Shown here piece after piece: positions 17,840-26,655 of a stretch of 64,000 nucleotides of DNA. The DNA is taken from positions 124,001 to 188,000 of the forward strand of contig JAFTXJ010000013.1 in NCBI GenBank assembly GCA_017461625.1, read 5' to 3'. Positions within the stretch are counted from its first letter, which is position 1, and every line of letters begins with the position of its first letter. The DNA comes from Clostridia bacterium. Lineage in GTDB: Bacteria > Bacillota > Clostridia > Oscillospirales > Acutalibacteraceae. The notes beneath the pieces were generated by a model. It was not told the DNA's origin, did no database searches, and was given only the letters and a program-made list of their open reading frames with translations. The position numbers were made by a program, and so were the translations under genes.

Positions 17840-18903
17840 TTTGCCCACTTATCCAACGCACAGCAAATAAGCCTGTCAACAAGCTCAGGATACGGAACAC
17901 CTGAAGCAGCAAAAAGCTTTGAATACATACTGATTGAAGTGAAACCCGGAATTGTGTTTGGTTCATTAAGCATAACCGCACCGTCACTGTGGCGAACAAA
18001 AAAGTCAACCCTTGCAAGGCCGCTGCAACCAAGAGCCTTATAGGCATTAACTGCGGCTTTTCGCACTTCCTCTGACTTCTCTTCAGGAAGACGGGCGGGA
18101 ATGTAGAGATTACTTGCAGAATTTATGTATTTTGCATCAAAATCATAAAAATCATTGCAAGCCTCAACTTCACCCACAACAGATGCAACAGGCTCATCAT
18201 TGCCCATTACGGCAACCTCAACCTCTGCACCAACAATACCCTCTTCAAGCACAAGCTTTGAATCCTCTTTAAAGGCTTTGATGATCGCTTCATCAAGACT
18301 TTTGGCGTCAGTAGCCTTACTTACACCCACAGATGAACCTGCATTGGCAGGTTTTACAAAAATGGGGAAGCCGAGATATTCTTCCGCCTTCGCGAGAATT
18401 GAAGCGTTTTCTTTTGAATAATCATATTCCTTAACACCAAGCCACTTTGCCTGAGGGATACCTGCGGCATCGGCAAAGGTGTTGGTATAAACCTTATCCA
18501 TACAGCAAGCTGAAGAAATCATGTCACAGCCAACAAAAGGAATGCCTGCAAGCTGAAGCATACCCTGAATTGTGCCGTCCTCACCATTTTTGCCGTGAAG
18601 AACGGGAAAAACAACATCTATTCTGATTTTTTTCACTTCATCGCCAAATACTATAATTCCGTGGTCACCCCTTGAAACAGAAACTGTTGCAGGGGTGATT
18701 TTTTCTTTATCTGAAAGCCATTTATCTTCGGGGAGGGCTTCAACATCGCCCTCATAAAGATACCATTCGCCGTCTTTGGTAATACCCATAAGAACAGGCT
18801 CATATTTGTCTCTCGGTATATTTTCAATAACCGACTTTGCTGAAATCAGCGAAATATCGTGTTCACTTGAAACACCGCCGAAAAGAACAAGAACTTTTTT
18901 CAT
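17836..18903 (-). CDS. ddl: D-alanine--D-alanine ligase
   Basis: ATP-grasp enzyme that makes the D-Ala-D-Ala dipeptide for peptidoglycan precursors. The 355-residue sequence begins VLVLFGGVSSEHDISLISAK cut as LFGGVSSEHDISLISAKSV, has VFPVLHGKNGEDGTIQGML near 108, FPIFVKPANAGSSVGVSKA near 190, and the metal-binding end GLARVDFFV...VMLNEPNTIPGFTS near 295-322. Residues forming the active site are present. A Tyr-type omega loop could not be distinguished with certainty, so D-Ala versus D-Lac preference is left open. It lies 17 nt after the M18 peptidase gene. Confidence 0.95.
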   Translation of the reverse strand: MKKVLVLFGGVSSEHDISLISAKSVIENIPRDKYEPVLMGITKDGEWYLYEGDVEALPEDKWLSDKEKITPATVSVSRGDHGIIVFGDEVKKIRIDVVFPVLHGKNGEDGTIQGMLQLAGIPFVGCDMISSACCMDKVYTNTFADAAGIPQAKWLGVKEYDYSKENASILAKAEEYLGFPIFVKPANAGSSVGVSKATDAKSLDEAIIKAFKEDSKLVLEEGIVGAEVEVAVMGNDEPVASVVGEVEACNDFYDFDAKYINSASNLYIPARLPEEKSEEVRKAAVNAYKALGCSGLARVDFFVRHSDGAVMLNEPNTIPGFTSISMYSKLFAASGVPYPELVDRLICCALDKWAK

Positions 18904-18920
18904 ACTTTCGCCTCTTTCAA

Positions 18921-20327
18921 TTATACTTCAAAAAATTTAAGGAAAGCTTTTTTAGCCATATAAACATCGAGCTTTGACACAACCTCAAAAGGAGCGTGCA
19001 TTGAAAGAACAGGAACGCCCACATCAATAACGTCAACATCCATATTGGCTATATATTTAGCAACGGTTCCTCCGCCGCCTTCATCAACCTTACCCAGCTC
19101 GCCCAACTGCCAGTTTACGCCACCGTTGTCAAAAATCCTTGCAATTTCAGCCACATACTCTGCGTTTGCGTCTGATGTTCCGCCTTTTCCGCCTGAGCCT
19201 GTATATTTTGTAACAACAATTCCCTTGTTGATATAAGCCGCATTCATTTTATCAAGCACATGAGCAAAGGTTGGGTCAAATGCCGCATTAACATCGGCTG
19301 AAAGGCACTTTGACTTTGAAAGCACGTCTCTGCCCATAAGCCCCTCTGCTCTGCCAAGGTCAGCAAGAAAATAACGAAGATAATCTGACAAAAGACCCGT
19401 GTTGCCGTTGGAGCCTGTTTCTTCCTTATCAGTAAGAACGGTAACAGCTGTGTATTCAGGTGCACCGTCAAGCTCAATGATAGCCTGCAAAGCAGGGTAA
19501 GCACAAACGCGGTCATCGTGGCCGTAGCCACCAATCAAACTTCGGTCAAAGCCGATATCTGAAACGTGCATTGCAGGCACAGCTTCAAGCTCGGCTGTAA
19601 GGAAATCCCTTTCAACAATGCCGTATTTTTCATTGAGGATTTTCATAATATTAAGCTTTACAAGCTCACTGCCTGAATCACTTTTAAAGGGGAGAGAGCC
19701 CACAAGAATATTAAGCTCTTCACCTTTTATAAGCTCTCTCGGCTTTCTTTCCATCTGACTTGCGGCAAGATGAGGAAGTAAATCGGTAATAACAAACTGT
19801 GGGTCGCCCTCGTTTTCACCGATGTTAACATTCACAACGCTGCCGTCTTTTTTAACAACAACACCGTGAAGTGAAAGAGGAATTGTTACCCACTGATATT
19901 TTTTAACACCGCCGTAATAATGAGTTTTGAAAAGAGCTATATCTGTATCCTCATAAAGGGGATTGGGCTTTAAGTCAAGACGAGGTGAATCAATGTGTGC
20001 AGCAGTGATTCTTACGCCTTCGCCAACACTCTTTTTGCCCATAACGGCAAGGATAACTGCTTTATTACGATTAAGGTAATAAATTTTATCACCTGTTTTA
20101 TATGCTTTTGTTTTGTCAAACTCCTCAAAGCCATTTTCTTTAGCAACGGCAACAGCATATTCTGCAGCTTCACGCTCTGTTTTGCATGAATTGAGGAATT
20201 TTTTGTATCCTTCACAAAAATCAAACGCAGCCTGCATTTCAGCGTCATCAATCACTTTTGCAGTGTGTTCGTTTTCCATAAAAAGCTCTTCTTTCAAGAG
20301 CTCAACCTCTGATTTTTCTTTTGACAT
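18921..20327 (-). CDS. M18-family metallo-aminopeptidase
   Basis: Cytoplasmic di-zinc aminopeptidase releasing N-terminal, often acidic, residues from peptides. The 468-residue protein has the zinc-binding segment RITAAHIDSPRLDLKPNPL near residue 80, the catalytic glutamates in TDKEETGSNGNTG near 300, and later SADVNAAFDPTFAH and VDEGGGGTVAKY. The last metal histidine is probably in VPVLSMHAPFEVVSKLD near 440. The ATG at 20327 follows AGGAGG by 8 nt. It heads the operon M18, ddl, DUF1934, argS. Confidence 0.95.
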   Translation of the reverse strand: MSKEKSEVELLKEELFMENEHTAKVIDDAEMQAAFDFCEGYKKFLNSCKTEREAAEYAVAVAKENGFEEFDKTKAYKTGDKIYYLNRNKAVILAVMGKKSVGEGVRITAAHIDSPRLDLKPNPLYEDTDIALFKTHYYGGVKKYQWVTIPLSLHGVVVKKDGSVVNVNIGENEGDPQFVITDLLPHLAASQMERKPRELIKGEELNILVGSLPFKSDSGSELVKLNIMKILNEKYGIVERDFLTAELEAVPAMHVSDIGFDRSLIGGYGHDDRVCAYPALQAIIELDGAPEYTAVTVLTDKEETGSNGNTGLLSDYLRYFLADLGRAEGLMGRDVLSKSKCLSADVNAAFDPTFAHVLDKMNAAYINKGIVVTKYTGSGGKGGTSDANAEYVAEIARIFDNGGVNWQLGELGKVDEGGGGTVAKYIANMDVDVIDVGVPVLSMHAPFEVVSKLDVYMAKKAFLKFFEV

Positions 20328-20424
20328 AAAGATACCTCCTGAAAATAAAAATATCTGTCAGATTATATGTTATAAAAAATTTTTTCTCTCTATTGTTTGC
20401 GACAAGATTTTCCCGACTGAGAAG

Positions 20425-22014
20425 TTAAGATATATCCGAAAGGTCGATTTCATCACCGTTGTTTTCAACAACAACATCTGCAACACTTCTATAGTATTGC
20501 TCATCAGGCTGGGCTTTTATTCTAGTTATTGCCTGCTCGGGTGTGATTGAATCCCTTTTAATTATCCTTTTTAATCGGACATCCTCTTTTGCCACAACCA
20601 CAATAACCTTTGAGCAGTAGTGATACAATTCACTTTTTGAAAGAAGTGCCGCATCAACAACAAAAACAGGAAACTTATCTTTCTCATTGATAATCTGCTG
20701 TGACACCTGCTTTGTAATGGCAGGGTGGGTTATAGAATTGAGCTTTTTTCTGCCTTCCTCGGTTGAAAAAGCCTTTTGGGCAAGGGATTTCCGGTCAAGA
20801 CTGCCGTCGGGGAGAAGAATTTCTTCACCGAATGCAGCTGTCAGCTCAGGCAAAACAGGTGAACCTTTTTCCACCACTTTTCGTGCAACAAGGTCACAGT
20901 CAATCACCTGCCAGCCTTTTTTCAAAAGCTCATTTGCAACGGTGGTTTTGCCTGCACCGGTCTGCCCTGTAAGACCGTAAATCAATGGCATTTCAATCAC
21001 TCTGAATGCCGCCGCACGGATAAGTCGGTTATACACGGCAAGCCCCACTCCGTGAGGGTCAGGTCGGCGGACGAAAATCCGCTTTGCACCTTTTGCATCA
21101 AGCTCTCTCAAAAGCGAAAAGAGGTTGTGTGCCTGCTCTTCGGGGCAATTTTCTTTGCCGTAGCTCACTGCATTTATTGTAAATTTATTTTCTTCACCGC
21201 TGAAGCAAAGGGCATAGTCACCGTCTCGCTTGTTTGTTTCAACATAGCACTTAAAAGACGGAAATTCACCCTTGATAATATATACCTGAGCTTCAGGTGA
21301 ATAATGCTTATATTTCATCCCGGGTGAAGCGGCAACCGCACCTTTGGGAAGCTCCTCAAGCACAGCCGGATTGATTTCAATCGGACCGATAACGCTTTCA
21401 ATCTGCTCAGGGGTGATTCCTCCGGGACGAAGAAGCATTGGCACTTCGGTGGCAAGGGTTATAACCGTAGACTCAACGCCAACACTGCTTTCACCGCCGT
21501 CAACGATTGCCTGAATTTTGCCGTTCATATCATCAATAACATGCTGTGCCTTTGTGGGGCTGGGAAGCCCTGACGAATTGGCACTTGGTGCCGCAAGAGG
21601 AACACCTGCCTGCTTGATGATTGCCCTTGCAATCGGGTGTGACGGCATACGCACGGCAACGGTTTCAAGGCGAGGACAAACCTCTTTTGGAACAATGTCT
21701 GACTTTGGCAAAATGATTGTAAGCGGTCCCGGCCAGAAAGCCTCGGCAAGAGCCTTTGCCTTGTCAGGGAAGGAGGTGACCAACGGATAAATCTCATCAA
21801 TTTCACTTATGTGAACAATCAGCGGATTATCGTTCGGTCTGCCTTTAGCCCCAAAAATGCTGTTTACCGCATCGGGGTCAAGGGCATTGGCAGCAAGACC
21901 GTAAACCGTTTCGGTAGGAATGGCTGCAAGACCACCGTCACGAATAATCTGAGCAACAGCTTTTATATCTTCTTTTTGAGTTGTATCGTTTATTTTAAAG
22001 ATTTGAGTTTTCAT
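20425..22014 (-). CDS. In-frame fusion of threonylcarbamoyl-AMP synthase (Sua5/TsaC) and dephospho-CoA kinase (CoaE)
   Basis: Residues 1-341 form a complete Sua5-type protein: the YrdC domain ([14 protein letters not shown] at 33, [11 protein letters not shown] at 144, [12 protein letters not shown] at 173) plus the Sua5 C-domain (GMKYKHYSP at 232; [20 protein letters not shown] at 316). It makes threonylcarbamoyl-AMP for the t6A modification of ANN-decoding tRNAs. Residues 342-529 are a full CoaE: P-loop [12 protein letters not shown] (347-358), DCDLVARKV and THPAI; it phosphorylates dephospho-CoA in the last step of CoA synthesis. The join is at an internal methionine codon (20991) with no linker, where separate proteins would end and start. 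It overlaps prfA by ATGA. A sequencing indel cannot be excluded. Confidence 0.93.
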   Translation of the reverse strand: MKTQIFKINDTTQKEDIKAVAQIIRDGGLAAIPTETVYGLAANALDPDAVNSIFGAKGRPNDNPLIVHISEIDEIYPLVTSFPDKAKALAEAFWPGPLTIILPKSDIVPKEVCPRLETVAVRMPSHPIARAIIKQAGVPLAAPSANSSGLPSPTKAQHVIDDMNGKIQAIVDGGESSVGVESTVITLATEVPMLLRPGGITPEQIESVIGPIEINPAVLEELPKGAVAASPGMKYKHYSPEAQVYIIKGEFPSFKCYVETNKRDGDYALCFSGEENKFTINAVSYGKENCPEEQAHNLFSLLRELDAKGAKRIFVRRPDPHGVGLAVYNRLIRAAAFRVIEMPLIYGLTGQTGAGKTTVANELLKKGWQVIDCDLVARKVVEKGSPVLPELTAAFGEEILLPDGSLDRKSLAQKAFSTEEGRKKLNSITHPAITKQVSQQIINEKDKFPVFVVDAALLSKSELYHYCSKVIVVVAKEDVRLKRIIKRDSITPEQAITRIKAQPDEQYYRSVADVVVENNGDEIDLSDIS

Positions 22015-23084
22015 TGTGAATCTGCTTTCAGTTTTTCTGCTGTATCGGCAGTAATAAGAGCATCGATAACCTCATCAAGGTCACCGTTAAGAATAGCTTC
22101 AAGCTTGTAAAGTGTAAGACCGATTCTGTGGTCACTCACTCTGCCCTGAGGGTAGTTATATGTGCGGATTCGCTCACTTCGGTCACCTGTGCCGACCTGA
22201 GCTTTACGCTCGCCTGCGATTTCGCTGTTTTGCTTTTCACGCTCAGCTTCAAGAATTCTTGAACGGAGAATTTTCATCGCCTTGTCTTTATTCTTGTGTT
22301 GGCTGCGTTCATCCTGGCACTCAACTATTGTTCCCGTAGGAATGTGAGTGATTCTGATTGCTGACTCGGTTTTGTTAATATGCTGACCGCCTGCACCGCT
22401 TGAACGGAAGGTATCAATCTGCAAATCGGCAGGGTTGATTTCAATGTCAACCTCCTGAGCTTCAGGCAAAACGGCAACGGTTACGGTTGAAGTGTGGATT
22501 CTGCCCTGACTTTCTGTTTCGGGCACACGCTGAACACGGTGAACACCGCTTTCAAACTTAAAGCGTGAATATGCTCCGTCGCCCTCAATCATAAAGCTGA
22601 TTTCTTTGTATCCGCCAAGCTCTGTAGGGCTTGCAGAAAGAATTTCTGTTTTCCATCCCTTTGGCTCAGCATACATTGAATACATTCTGAAAAGTGAGTT
22701 TGCAAAAAGGGCTGATTCTTCACCGCCTGCACCGCCACGGATTTCAACAATAACGTTTTTGTCATCATTGGGGTCACGGGGAAGAAGAAGAATTTTAAGC
22801 TCTTCCTGAGCTTTTTCAATAATATCGGCATTTTCAGAAAGCTCAAGCTGTGCCATCTCTTTAAATTCTTTATCAAGTCCGCCCTCATCGAGCATCATTT
22901 TTGCTTCGTTATAATCATTCTGAGCTTTTTTAAGCTCACGGTATTTTTCAACAATAGGGGTAAGGTGCTTTATTTCTTGCATAAGCTTTTTGTACTTTTC
23001 TATATCCGACACAACGTCGGGGTCAAAAAGCTGAGCGTTGATCTGCTCAAACTTTTCTTCTATTGCAGCTAATTTATCAAGCAT
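22011..23084 (-). CDS. prfA: Peptide chain release factor 1
   Basis: Releases completed proteins at UAA and UAG. The 357-residue product has the RF1-type segment [20 protein letters not shown] near 185-204 and the catalytic GGQ in [19 protein letters not shown] near 230. The absence of an in-frame programmed UGA shift argues against RF2. Starts at 23084 after AAAGGAAG. It follows DUF951 by 41 nt and overlaps the Sua5-CoaE gene, matching the usual prfA-sua5 linkage; prmC, often between them, is missing here. Confidence 0.97.
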   Translation of the reverse strand: MLDKLAAIEEKFEQINAQLFDPDVVSDIEKYKKLMQEIKHLTPIVEKYRELKKAQNDYNEAKMMLDEGGLDKEFKEMAQLELSENADIIEKAQEELKILLLPRDPNDDKNVIVEIRGGAGGEESALFANSLFRMYSMYAEPKGWKTEILSASPTELGGYKEISFMIEGDGAYSRFKFESGVHRVQRVPETESQGRIHTSTVTVAVLPEAQEVDIEINPADLQIDTFRSSGAGGQHINKTESAIRITHIPTGTIVECQDERSQHKNKDKAMKILRSRILEAEREKQNSEIAGERKAQVGTGDRSERIRTYNYPQGRVSDHRIGLTLYKLEAILNGDLDEVIDALITADTAEKLKADSQ

Positions 23085-23125
23085 AAAATCTTCCTTTCAT
23101 TCCAAAATAAGCAGTGAAGAGAATG

Positions 23126-23314
23126 CTAATCCTCAGCCTCTCTGATAATCTTTTTTATATTTTTTTCAATCTTTGAGCGTGGCACCATAACCTCATGCCC
23201 ACAACCCGCACATTTCACACGAAAGTCCATACCGACCCTCAACACGTCAAAAATATTGTCTCCGCAGGGGTGATTCTTTTTCATTAACAGCTTATCGCCA
23301 ACTCTTACATCCAC
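23126..23314 (-). CDS. DUF951 small zinc-ribbon-like protein
   Basis: A 62-residue protein of the DUF951 family. Landmarks are VDVRVGDKLLMKKNHPCGDN at the start and VKCAGCGHEVMVPRSKIEK, in which the HPCG and CAGCG cysteines could bind zinc. The GTG at 23314 is chosen because a GGGGG stretch lies 7 nt upstream and family members begin at this VDVRVGD; a longer frame to 23374 reads through the promoter. Function unknown; it is widespread in Firmicutes near chromosome-partition or translation genes. Confidence 0.85.
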   Translation of the reverse strand: MDVRVGDKLLMKKNHPCGDNIFDVLRVGMDFRVKCAGCGHEVMVPRSKIEKNIKKIIREAED

Positions 23315-23345
23315 GCAAACGCCCCCATTCTTTATAATCTTTTTT

Positions 23346-23374
23346 ATTATAGCACAAATGCATATAAAAGTCAT
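23346..23374 (-). promoter_or_regulatory. Promoter of DUF951-prfA-sua5/coaE
   Basis: Minus-strand ATGACT (23369-23374), 17-nt spacer, TATAAT (23346-23351) with the extended TGC just before it. Confidence 0.75.
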
Positions 23375-23475
23375 CCGTTTTTTTACAAATACTTTAGAAG
23401 AATATAAAAATAATATTACTGCATATAAATAAAAAGCAGGTAATGTATAAAATTAAAACAAAGGTGGTAAAATTT

Positions 23476-24399
23476 ATGACAGCTTTCAGACCCGAAGGTC
23501 AGCTTATTCAAGAAAAAACTAACACACAGGCAATGTCTTCATCGGCATCACTCCACGAAGCATTTTATCTGGGCACCGTGCTTGAAGGCAGAGCCCTGCT
23601 TTGTGACAGAAACCATAACCTCAAGGTAGATTTAGGCTGTATGTACGGCATAATTCCATACAATGAAGGGGCTGTGGGCATTGACACAGGCTCAGTGCGT
23701 GATATTGCTCTGATTTCAAGGGTAAACAAACCCGTAGTTTTCAGAATCATTGGCTTTGACCGGGATTCAAACGGTGAAGAATACGCAATTCTCTCACGCA
23801 AAAGCGTTCAGCAAGATTGCATTGATAACTTTGTATCCATTTTAAAGCCGGGCGATGTTATCAAAGCAAGGGTTTCCCATATGGAAAATTTCGGTGTGTT
23901 CCTTGACATCGGTGCAGGCATAAACGGGCTTCTTCCCATTGACAGTATTTCAGTGTCCAGAATTCCTCATCCGTCGGTGCGATTTACAACAGGGCAGATG
24001 ATAAGGGTAATTGTAAAATCTGTTGACGATATGGGCAGGCTCACCTTCAGTCACAAAGAGCTTCTTGGAACATGGGAACAAAACGCCAAGGAATTTGCCC
24101 CCGGGGAAACTGTTCCCGGCATTGTTCGCTCCATTGAAAACTACGGAATTTTTGTGGAGCTTGCCCCAAACCTTGCAGGTCTTGCTGAATATGCTCCCGG
24201 TGTGCAGGCAGGCAGCCACGCAGGGGTTTATATAAAAAGCATTGTTCCCGAAAGAATGAAAATAAAGCTCATTATCGTAGACTCCTTTGATGCTGAATAC
24301 CCTAACCCCAAAATCAAATATTACACCGATTCAGAGCATATTGACCACTGGGTTTATTCACCCGACAGATGCGAAAAAGTGATTGAAAGCGTGTTTTAA
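23476..24399 (+). CDS. S1 RNA-binding domain protein
   Basis: A 307-residue soluble protein with two S1 (OB-fold) RNA-binding domains: residues about 120-190 (PGDVIKARVSHMENFGVFLD, then GINGLLPIDSIS) and about 200-255 (PGETVPGIVRSIENYGIFVE, then AGLAEYAP). The N-terminal third has a strand-rich segment that may be a third divergent OB fold. The ATG at 23476 follows AAGGTGG by 8 nt; a longer frame from 23443 lacks a site. Binding to mRNA or ribosomes is inferred from the domains. Its role is otherwise unknown. Confidence 0.85.
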   Translation: MTAFRPEGQLIQEKTNTQAMSSSASLHEAFYLGTVLEGRALLCDRNHNLKVDLGCMYGIIPYNEGAVGIDTGSVRDIALISRVNKPVVFRIIGFDRDSNGEEYAILSRKSVQQDCIDNFVSILKPGDVIKARVSHMENFGVFLDIGAGINGLLPIDSISVSRIPHPSVRFTTGQMIRVIVKSVDDMGRLTFSHKELLGTWEQNAKEFAPGETVPGIVRSIENYGIFVELAPNLAGLAEYAPGVQAGSHAGVYIKSIVPERMKIKLIIVDSFDAEYPNPKIKYYTDSEHIDHWVYSPDRCEKVIESVF

Positions 24400-24444
24400 C
24401 ACCTTGTTTTTACCTTGAATCTGACAAAAATCTCTCCTAATCCC

Positions 24445-24473
24445 TTGAATTTCAAAAAAGTTAGTGCTATAAT
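24445..24473 (+). promoter_or_regulatory. Promoter of the PHP gene
   Basis: TTGAAT (24445-24450), 17-nt spacer, extended -10 TGCTATAAT (box 24468-24473). A small hairpin GATATTT / AAATATC lies in the leader before the AAGGAGG site. Confidence 0.75.
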
Positions 24474-24531
24474 TATTTTATAGTTGATATTTTAGGGAAA
24501 TATCGCATTTTTCAGCCAAGGAGGGATTTTT

Positions 24532-25398
24532 TTGTCAGCTGATTTACATTGTCACACCAAATTATCCGACGGTTCTATGGGCATTGAGGATATTATTACT
24601 CTTGCCGAAAAGAGGGATCTTTCTACCATTGCGGTTACAGATATTGACTGCATGGCAGGCACCGTAAGAGCCAAAATCATCGGCGAACGCAGAGGTATTA
24701 CTGTTATACCCGGTGTTGAAATTTCAGCTACCGACAGCGTTACAGGCGAAGAGGTAAACATTCTTTGCTATTTGTGTGACGCTCCCGACAGGCTTGAAGG
24801 TCTTTGCCACAGAAACCTTGTTGCACGCAAAAAAGCAGCTCAGTATATGATGCTTAAGGTTGCACAGAAATATCCCATAACACCCAACCTTGTTTTAAGC
24901 TGTGCTCAGGGTTCAACCAATATTTACACAACTCATATTATGGCAGCTTTGCTTGAAAGCGGAATGACCACAGAAATTTGCGGTGAGCTTTATGAAGAGC
25001 TTTTCGGCGGTGAGAATCATCCTTTCCTCGTAAAACCTAAGTTTGAAGAGCCAAAGGTTGTTATTGATGCCATTCACGAGGCAGGCGGTATCGCCGTTCT
25101 TGCCCACCCGGGTGATTATTCTTCATTTGAAGTTCTTGACCGCCTTGTTACAGACGGACTTGACGGTGTTGAAGTATGGTGCCCCGAACATACAGACGAA
25201 CAGGTTGAATATTTAATAGCATTCGCTAAAAAGAATAAGCTTTTATCTGTCGGCGGCAGTAATTTCCGCGGCAGGTTTAACAAACAATGCGTTACCCTCG
25301 GCTCTTATCAGACCCCTGATAAGCAGCTCTCTGAGCTTAACGGCTACAAAGCCAAGCTCAAGCGTAAGCAAAAGGCCGCAGAAAACGCAGATAAATAA
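24532..25398 (+). CDS. PHP-domain phosphoesterase (YciV/RNase AM-like)
   Basis: A 288-residue polymerase-and-histidinol-phosphatase domain protein. Metal-binding motifs are DLHCHTKLSDGS at the N-terminus (HxH), TDIDCMAG near residue 36, GVEISA near 63 and AVLAHPGDYSS near 185-195. Homologues act as nucleoside 3',5'-bisphosphate phosphatases or 5'-3' RNA exonucleases; which applies here is open. The start is a TTG at 24532, decided by AAGGAGG 8 nt upstream and by the motif beginning at residue 4. It is probably co-transcribed with the 185-residue protein 12 nt downstream. Confidence 0.88.
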   Translation: MSADLHCHTKLSDGSMGIEDIITLAEKRDLSTIAVTDIDCMAGTVRAKIIGERRGITVIPGVEISATDSVTGEEVNILCYLCDAPDRLEGLCHRNLVARKKAAQYMMLKVAQKYPITPNLVLSCAQGSTNIYTTHIMAALLESGMTTEICGELYEELFGGENHPFLVKPKFEEPKVVIDAIHEAGGIAVLAHPGDYSSFEVLDRLVTDGLDGVEVWCPEHTDEQVEYLIAFAKKNKLLSVGGSNFRGRFNKQCVTLGSYQTPDKQLSELNGYKAKLKRKQKAAENADK

Positions 25399-25410
25399 GA
25401 GGATAATAAA

Positions 25411-25968
25411 ATGAAATCTGATTTTGACGGGGATATTAAAATCTATCAAAAGAAATCTGATGCCGAAGCCGTAGAGTTTGACGGCCTTGTTAAGGATATT
25501 GATTTTCACAAGGCCAACGGCAACACTAAAAAAGCTCAGGAATTAGGCAAAAAATTCGCCTCATTGAAGCCTACTGATGAGGTGCTTGGGATTTTGCGTC
25601 AGGAGGACAAGCTTCCCGCTGAATTTTTGTATCAGGCAAGGGTGCTTATCACCTTCCTTTGCGGACGTTTAACAAGGGAATCAGTTAACGATCAGATTCT
25701 CTCAAACCTTGTTCGCAACGCTATGTATGACTCGCTTAAAGAAAACGAAAACGGCTATTACAAAAATATTGCCGACGGTGCAGCCTTCACCTTTTATCGT
25801 TTAGCTTTAAAAAAAGGAATTGACCGTGCAGAAGAAATCAGCAAAGAATTTGCAAAAATGTGCTCAGTCAAAAATGACGAAGCCGTTCTTGCTCTGGGCA
25901 AAAGAATTTATCTTAACGCAACCGAACATATAAAAAAGCTTATTGATGAATGTGATTTTCAATATTAA
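25411..25968 (+). CDS. Hypothetical alpha-helical protein
   Basis: A 185-residue soluble protein that I do not recognise. It is rich in Lys, Glu and Asp, predicted mostly helical, with no membrane segment or signal peptide. The C-terminal half (FTFYRLALKKGIDRAEEISKEFAKMC cut as FYRLALKKGIDRAEEISKEF) looks like a helical bundle. GAGGATAATAAA precedes the ATG. It lies 12 nt after the PHP gene and before a strong terminator, so it is probably a partner of, or at least co-expressed with, that phosphoesterase. Confidence 0.75.
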   Translation: MKSDFDGDIKIYQKKSDAEAVEFDGLVKDIDFHKANGNTKKAQELGKKFASLKPTDEVLGILRQEDKLPAEFLYQARVLITFLCGRLTRESVNDQILSNLVRNAMYDSLKENENGYYKNIADGAAFTFYRLALKKGIDRAEEISKEFAKMCSVKNDEAVLALGKRIYLNATEHIKKLIDECDFQY

Positions 25969-25978
25969 TAACACAAAA

Positions 25979-26012
25979 ACAGCAGTGCCATAACGGACAC
26001 TGCTGTTTTTTT
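25979..26012. terminator. Bidirectional terminator
   Basis: Stem ACAGCAGTG / CACTGCTGT (25979-25987 with 25998-26006) and a run of T on the plus strand; on the minus strand it is followed by TTTTTGTG and can end spoVT. Confidence 0.88.
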
Positions 26013-26043
26013 GCTCAAAATTGTCAAATATAATTGCGAATTA

Positions 26044-26577
26044 TCAATCTTCCATCTGCTTGCCGAGGAACGAAGCTGCAACCTGTGCCAGCTTAAGCTC
26101 AGTGTTAGTCGGGTGAACATTTTCTGCCGAAAGGAGCACCACCGCACCGAGAATGTCACCGCTTGAGATAATGGGCACGGCAACCTCAGCCTGATGAGCG
26201 ACGCCTTCAATGGGCATAAGCTGTTCGCCATTCTCTTTCAAAAATGATGAGCGACTTTCCATTAAATCTTCAAGTGCTTCACTGATTCTGCGTTCGGCAA
26301 ATTCCCTTTTGGGTGCACCCGAAACAGAAATAACATGGTCCCTGTCACAAATGAGAACAGGCATATTAACACTGCGGTTAAGCACCTCACAATATTGGTC
26401 GGTGGTGTCGGTCAATTCTCCCACGGGGGAATATTTTTTAAAAATTACACCACCCTGAGTATCAGTAAAAATTTCAAGAGGTGCCCCCTCTTTAATGTGC
26501 ATTGTTCTGCGGATTTCTTTGGGAATAACCACCCTTCCCAAATCATCTATTCTACGAACTATTCCTGTTGCTTTCAT
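26044..26577 (-). CDS. spoVT: Stage V sporulation protein T
   Basis: AbrB-family transcription regulator that tunes sigma-G genes in the forespore. Residues 1-50 form the swapped-hairpin DNA-binding domain (MKATGIVRRIDDLGRVVIPK, then EIRRTMHIKEGAPLEIF); residues 55-177 form the GAF-like domain (VLICDRDHVISVSGAP; VAVPIISSGDILGAVVLLS). Length (177) matches the family. Its presence marks a spore-former. Upstream is a sporulation-type promoter inside an unusual inverted repeat that also contains the ribosome site. The start context is AAGGAG with a 13-nt gap to the ATG. Confidence 0.96.
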   Translation of the reverse strand: MKATGIVRRIDDLGRVVIPKEIRRTMHIKEGAPLEIFTDTQGGVIFKKYSPVGELTDTTDQYCEVLNRSVNMPVLICDRDHVISVSGAPKREFAERRISEALEDLMESRSSFLKENGEQLMPIEGVAHQAEVAVPIISSGDILGAVVLLSAENVHPTNTELKLAQVAASFLGKQMED

Positions 26578-26587
26578 AATATATAAT

Positions 26588-26640
26588 AATCTCCTTGCTT
26601 TACAAATTTGTACTGTTAGTATCTGTAAAACAAGGAGATT
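26588..26640 (-). repeat. 17-bp inverted repeat enclosing the spoVT ribosome site
   Basis: Arms 26588-26604 and 26624-26640 match as inverted repeats in 16 of 17 positions, with a 19-nt loop. On the minus strand the upstream arm reads AATCTCCTTGTTTTACA and is exactly the spacer of the spoVT promoter; the downstream arm contains AAGGAG, the spoVT ribosome site. Only RNA started upstream of the promoter could form the hairpin. Confidence 0.9.
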
Positions 26641-26645
26641 TATAC
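26617..26645 (-). promoter_or_regulatory. Sigma-G/F-type promoter of spoVT
   Basis: Minus-strand GTATA (26641-26645), 17-nt spacer, GATACTA (26617-26623). This fits the forespore sigma pattern (G-H-A-T-R at -35, CATWHTA at -10, one mismatch). spoVT is sigma-G dependent in Bacillus. A near-identical copy lies at 28292-28320. Confidence 0.7.
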
Positions 26646-26655
26646 TTTTACTTAA

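Noticed and set aside
22011..23084. Release factor 2 instead of RF1
   Set aside because: The [12 protein letters not shown] region and gene order match RF1, and no programmed frameshift with UGA is present.
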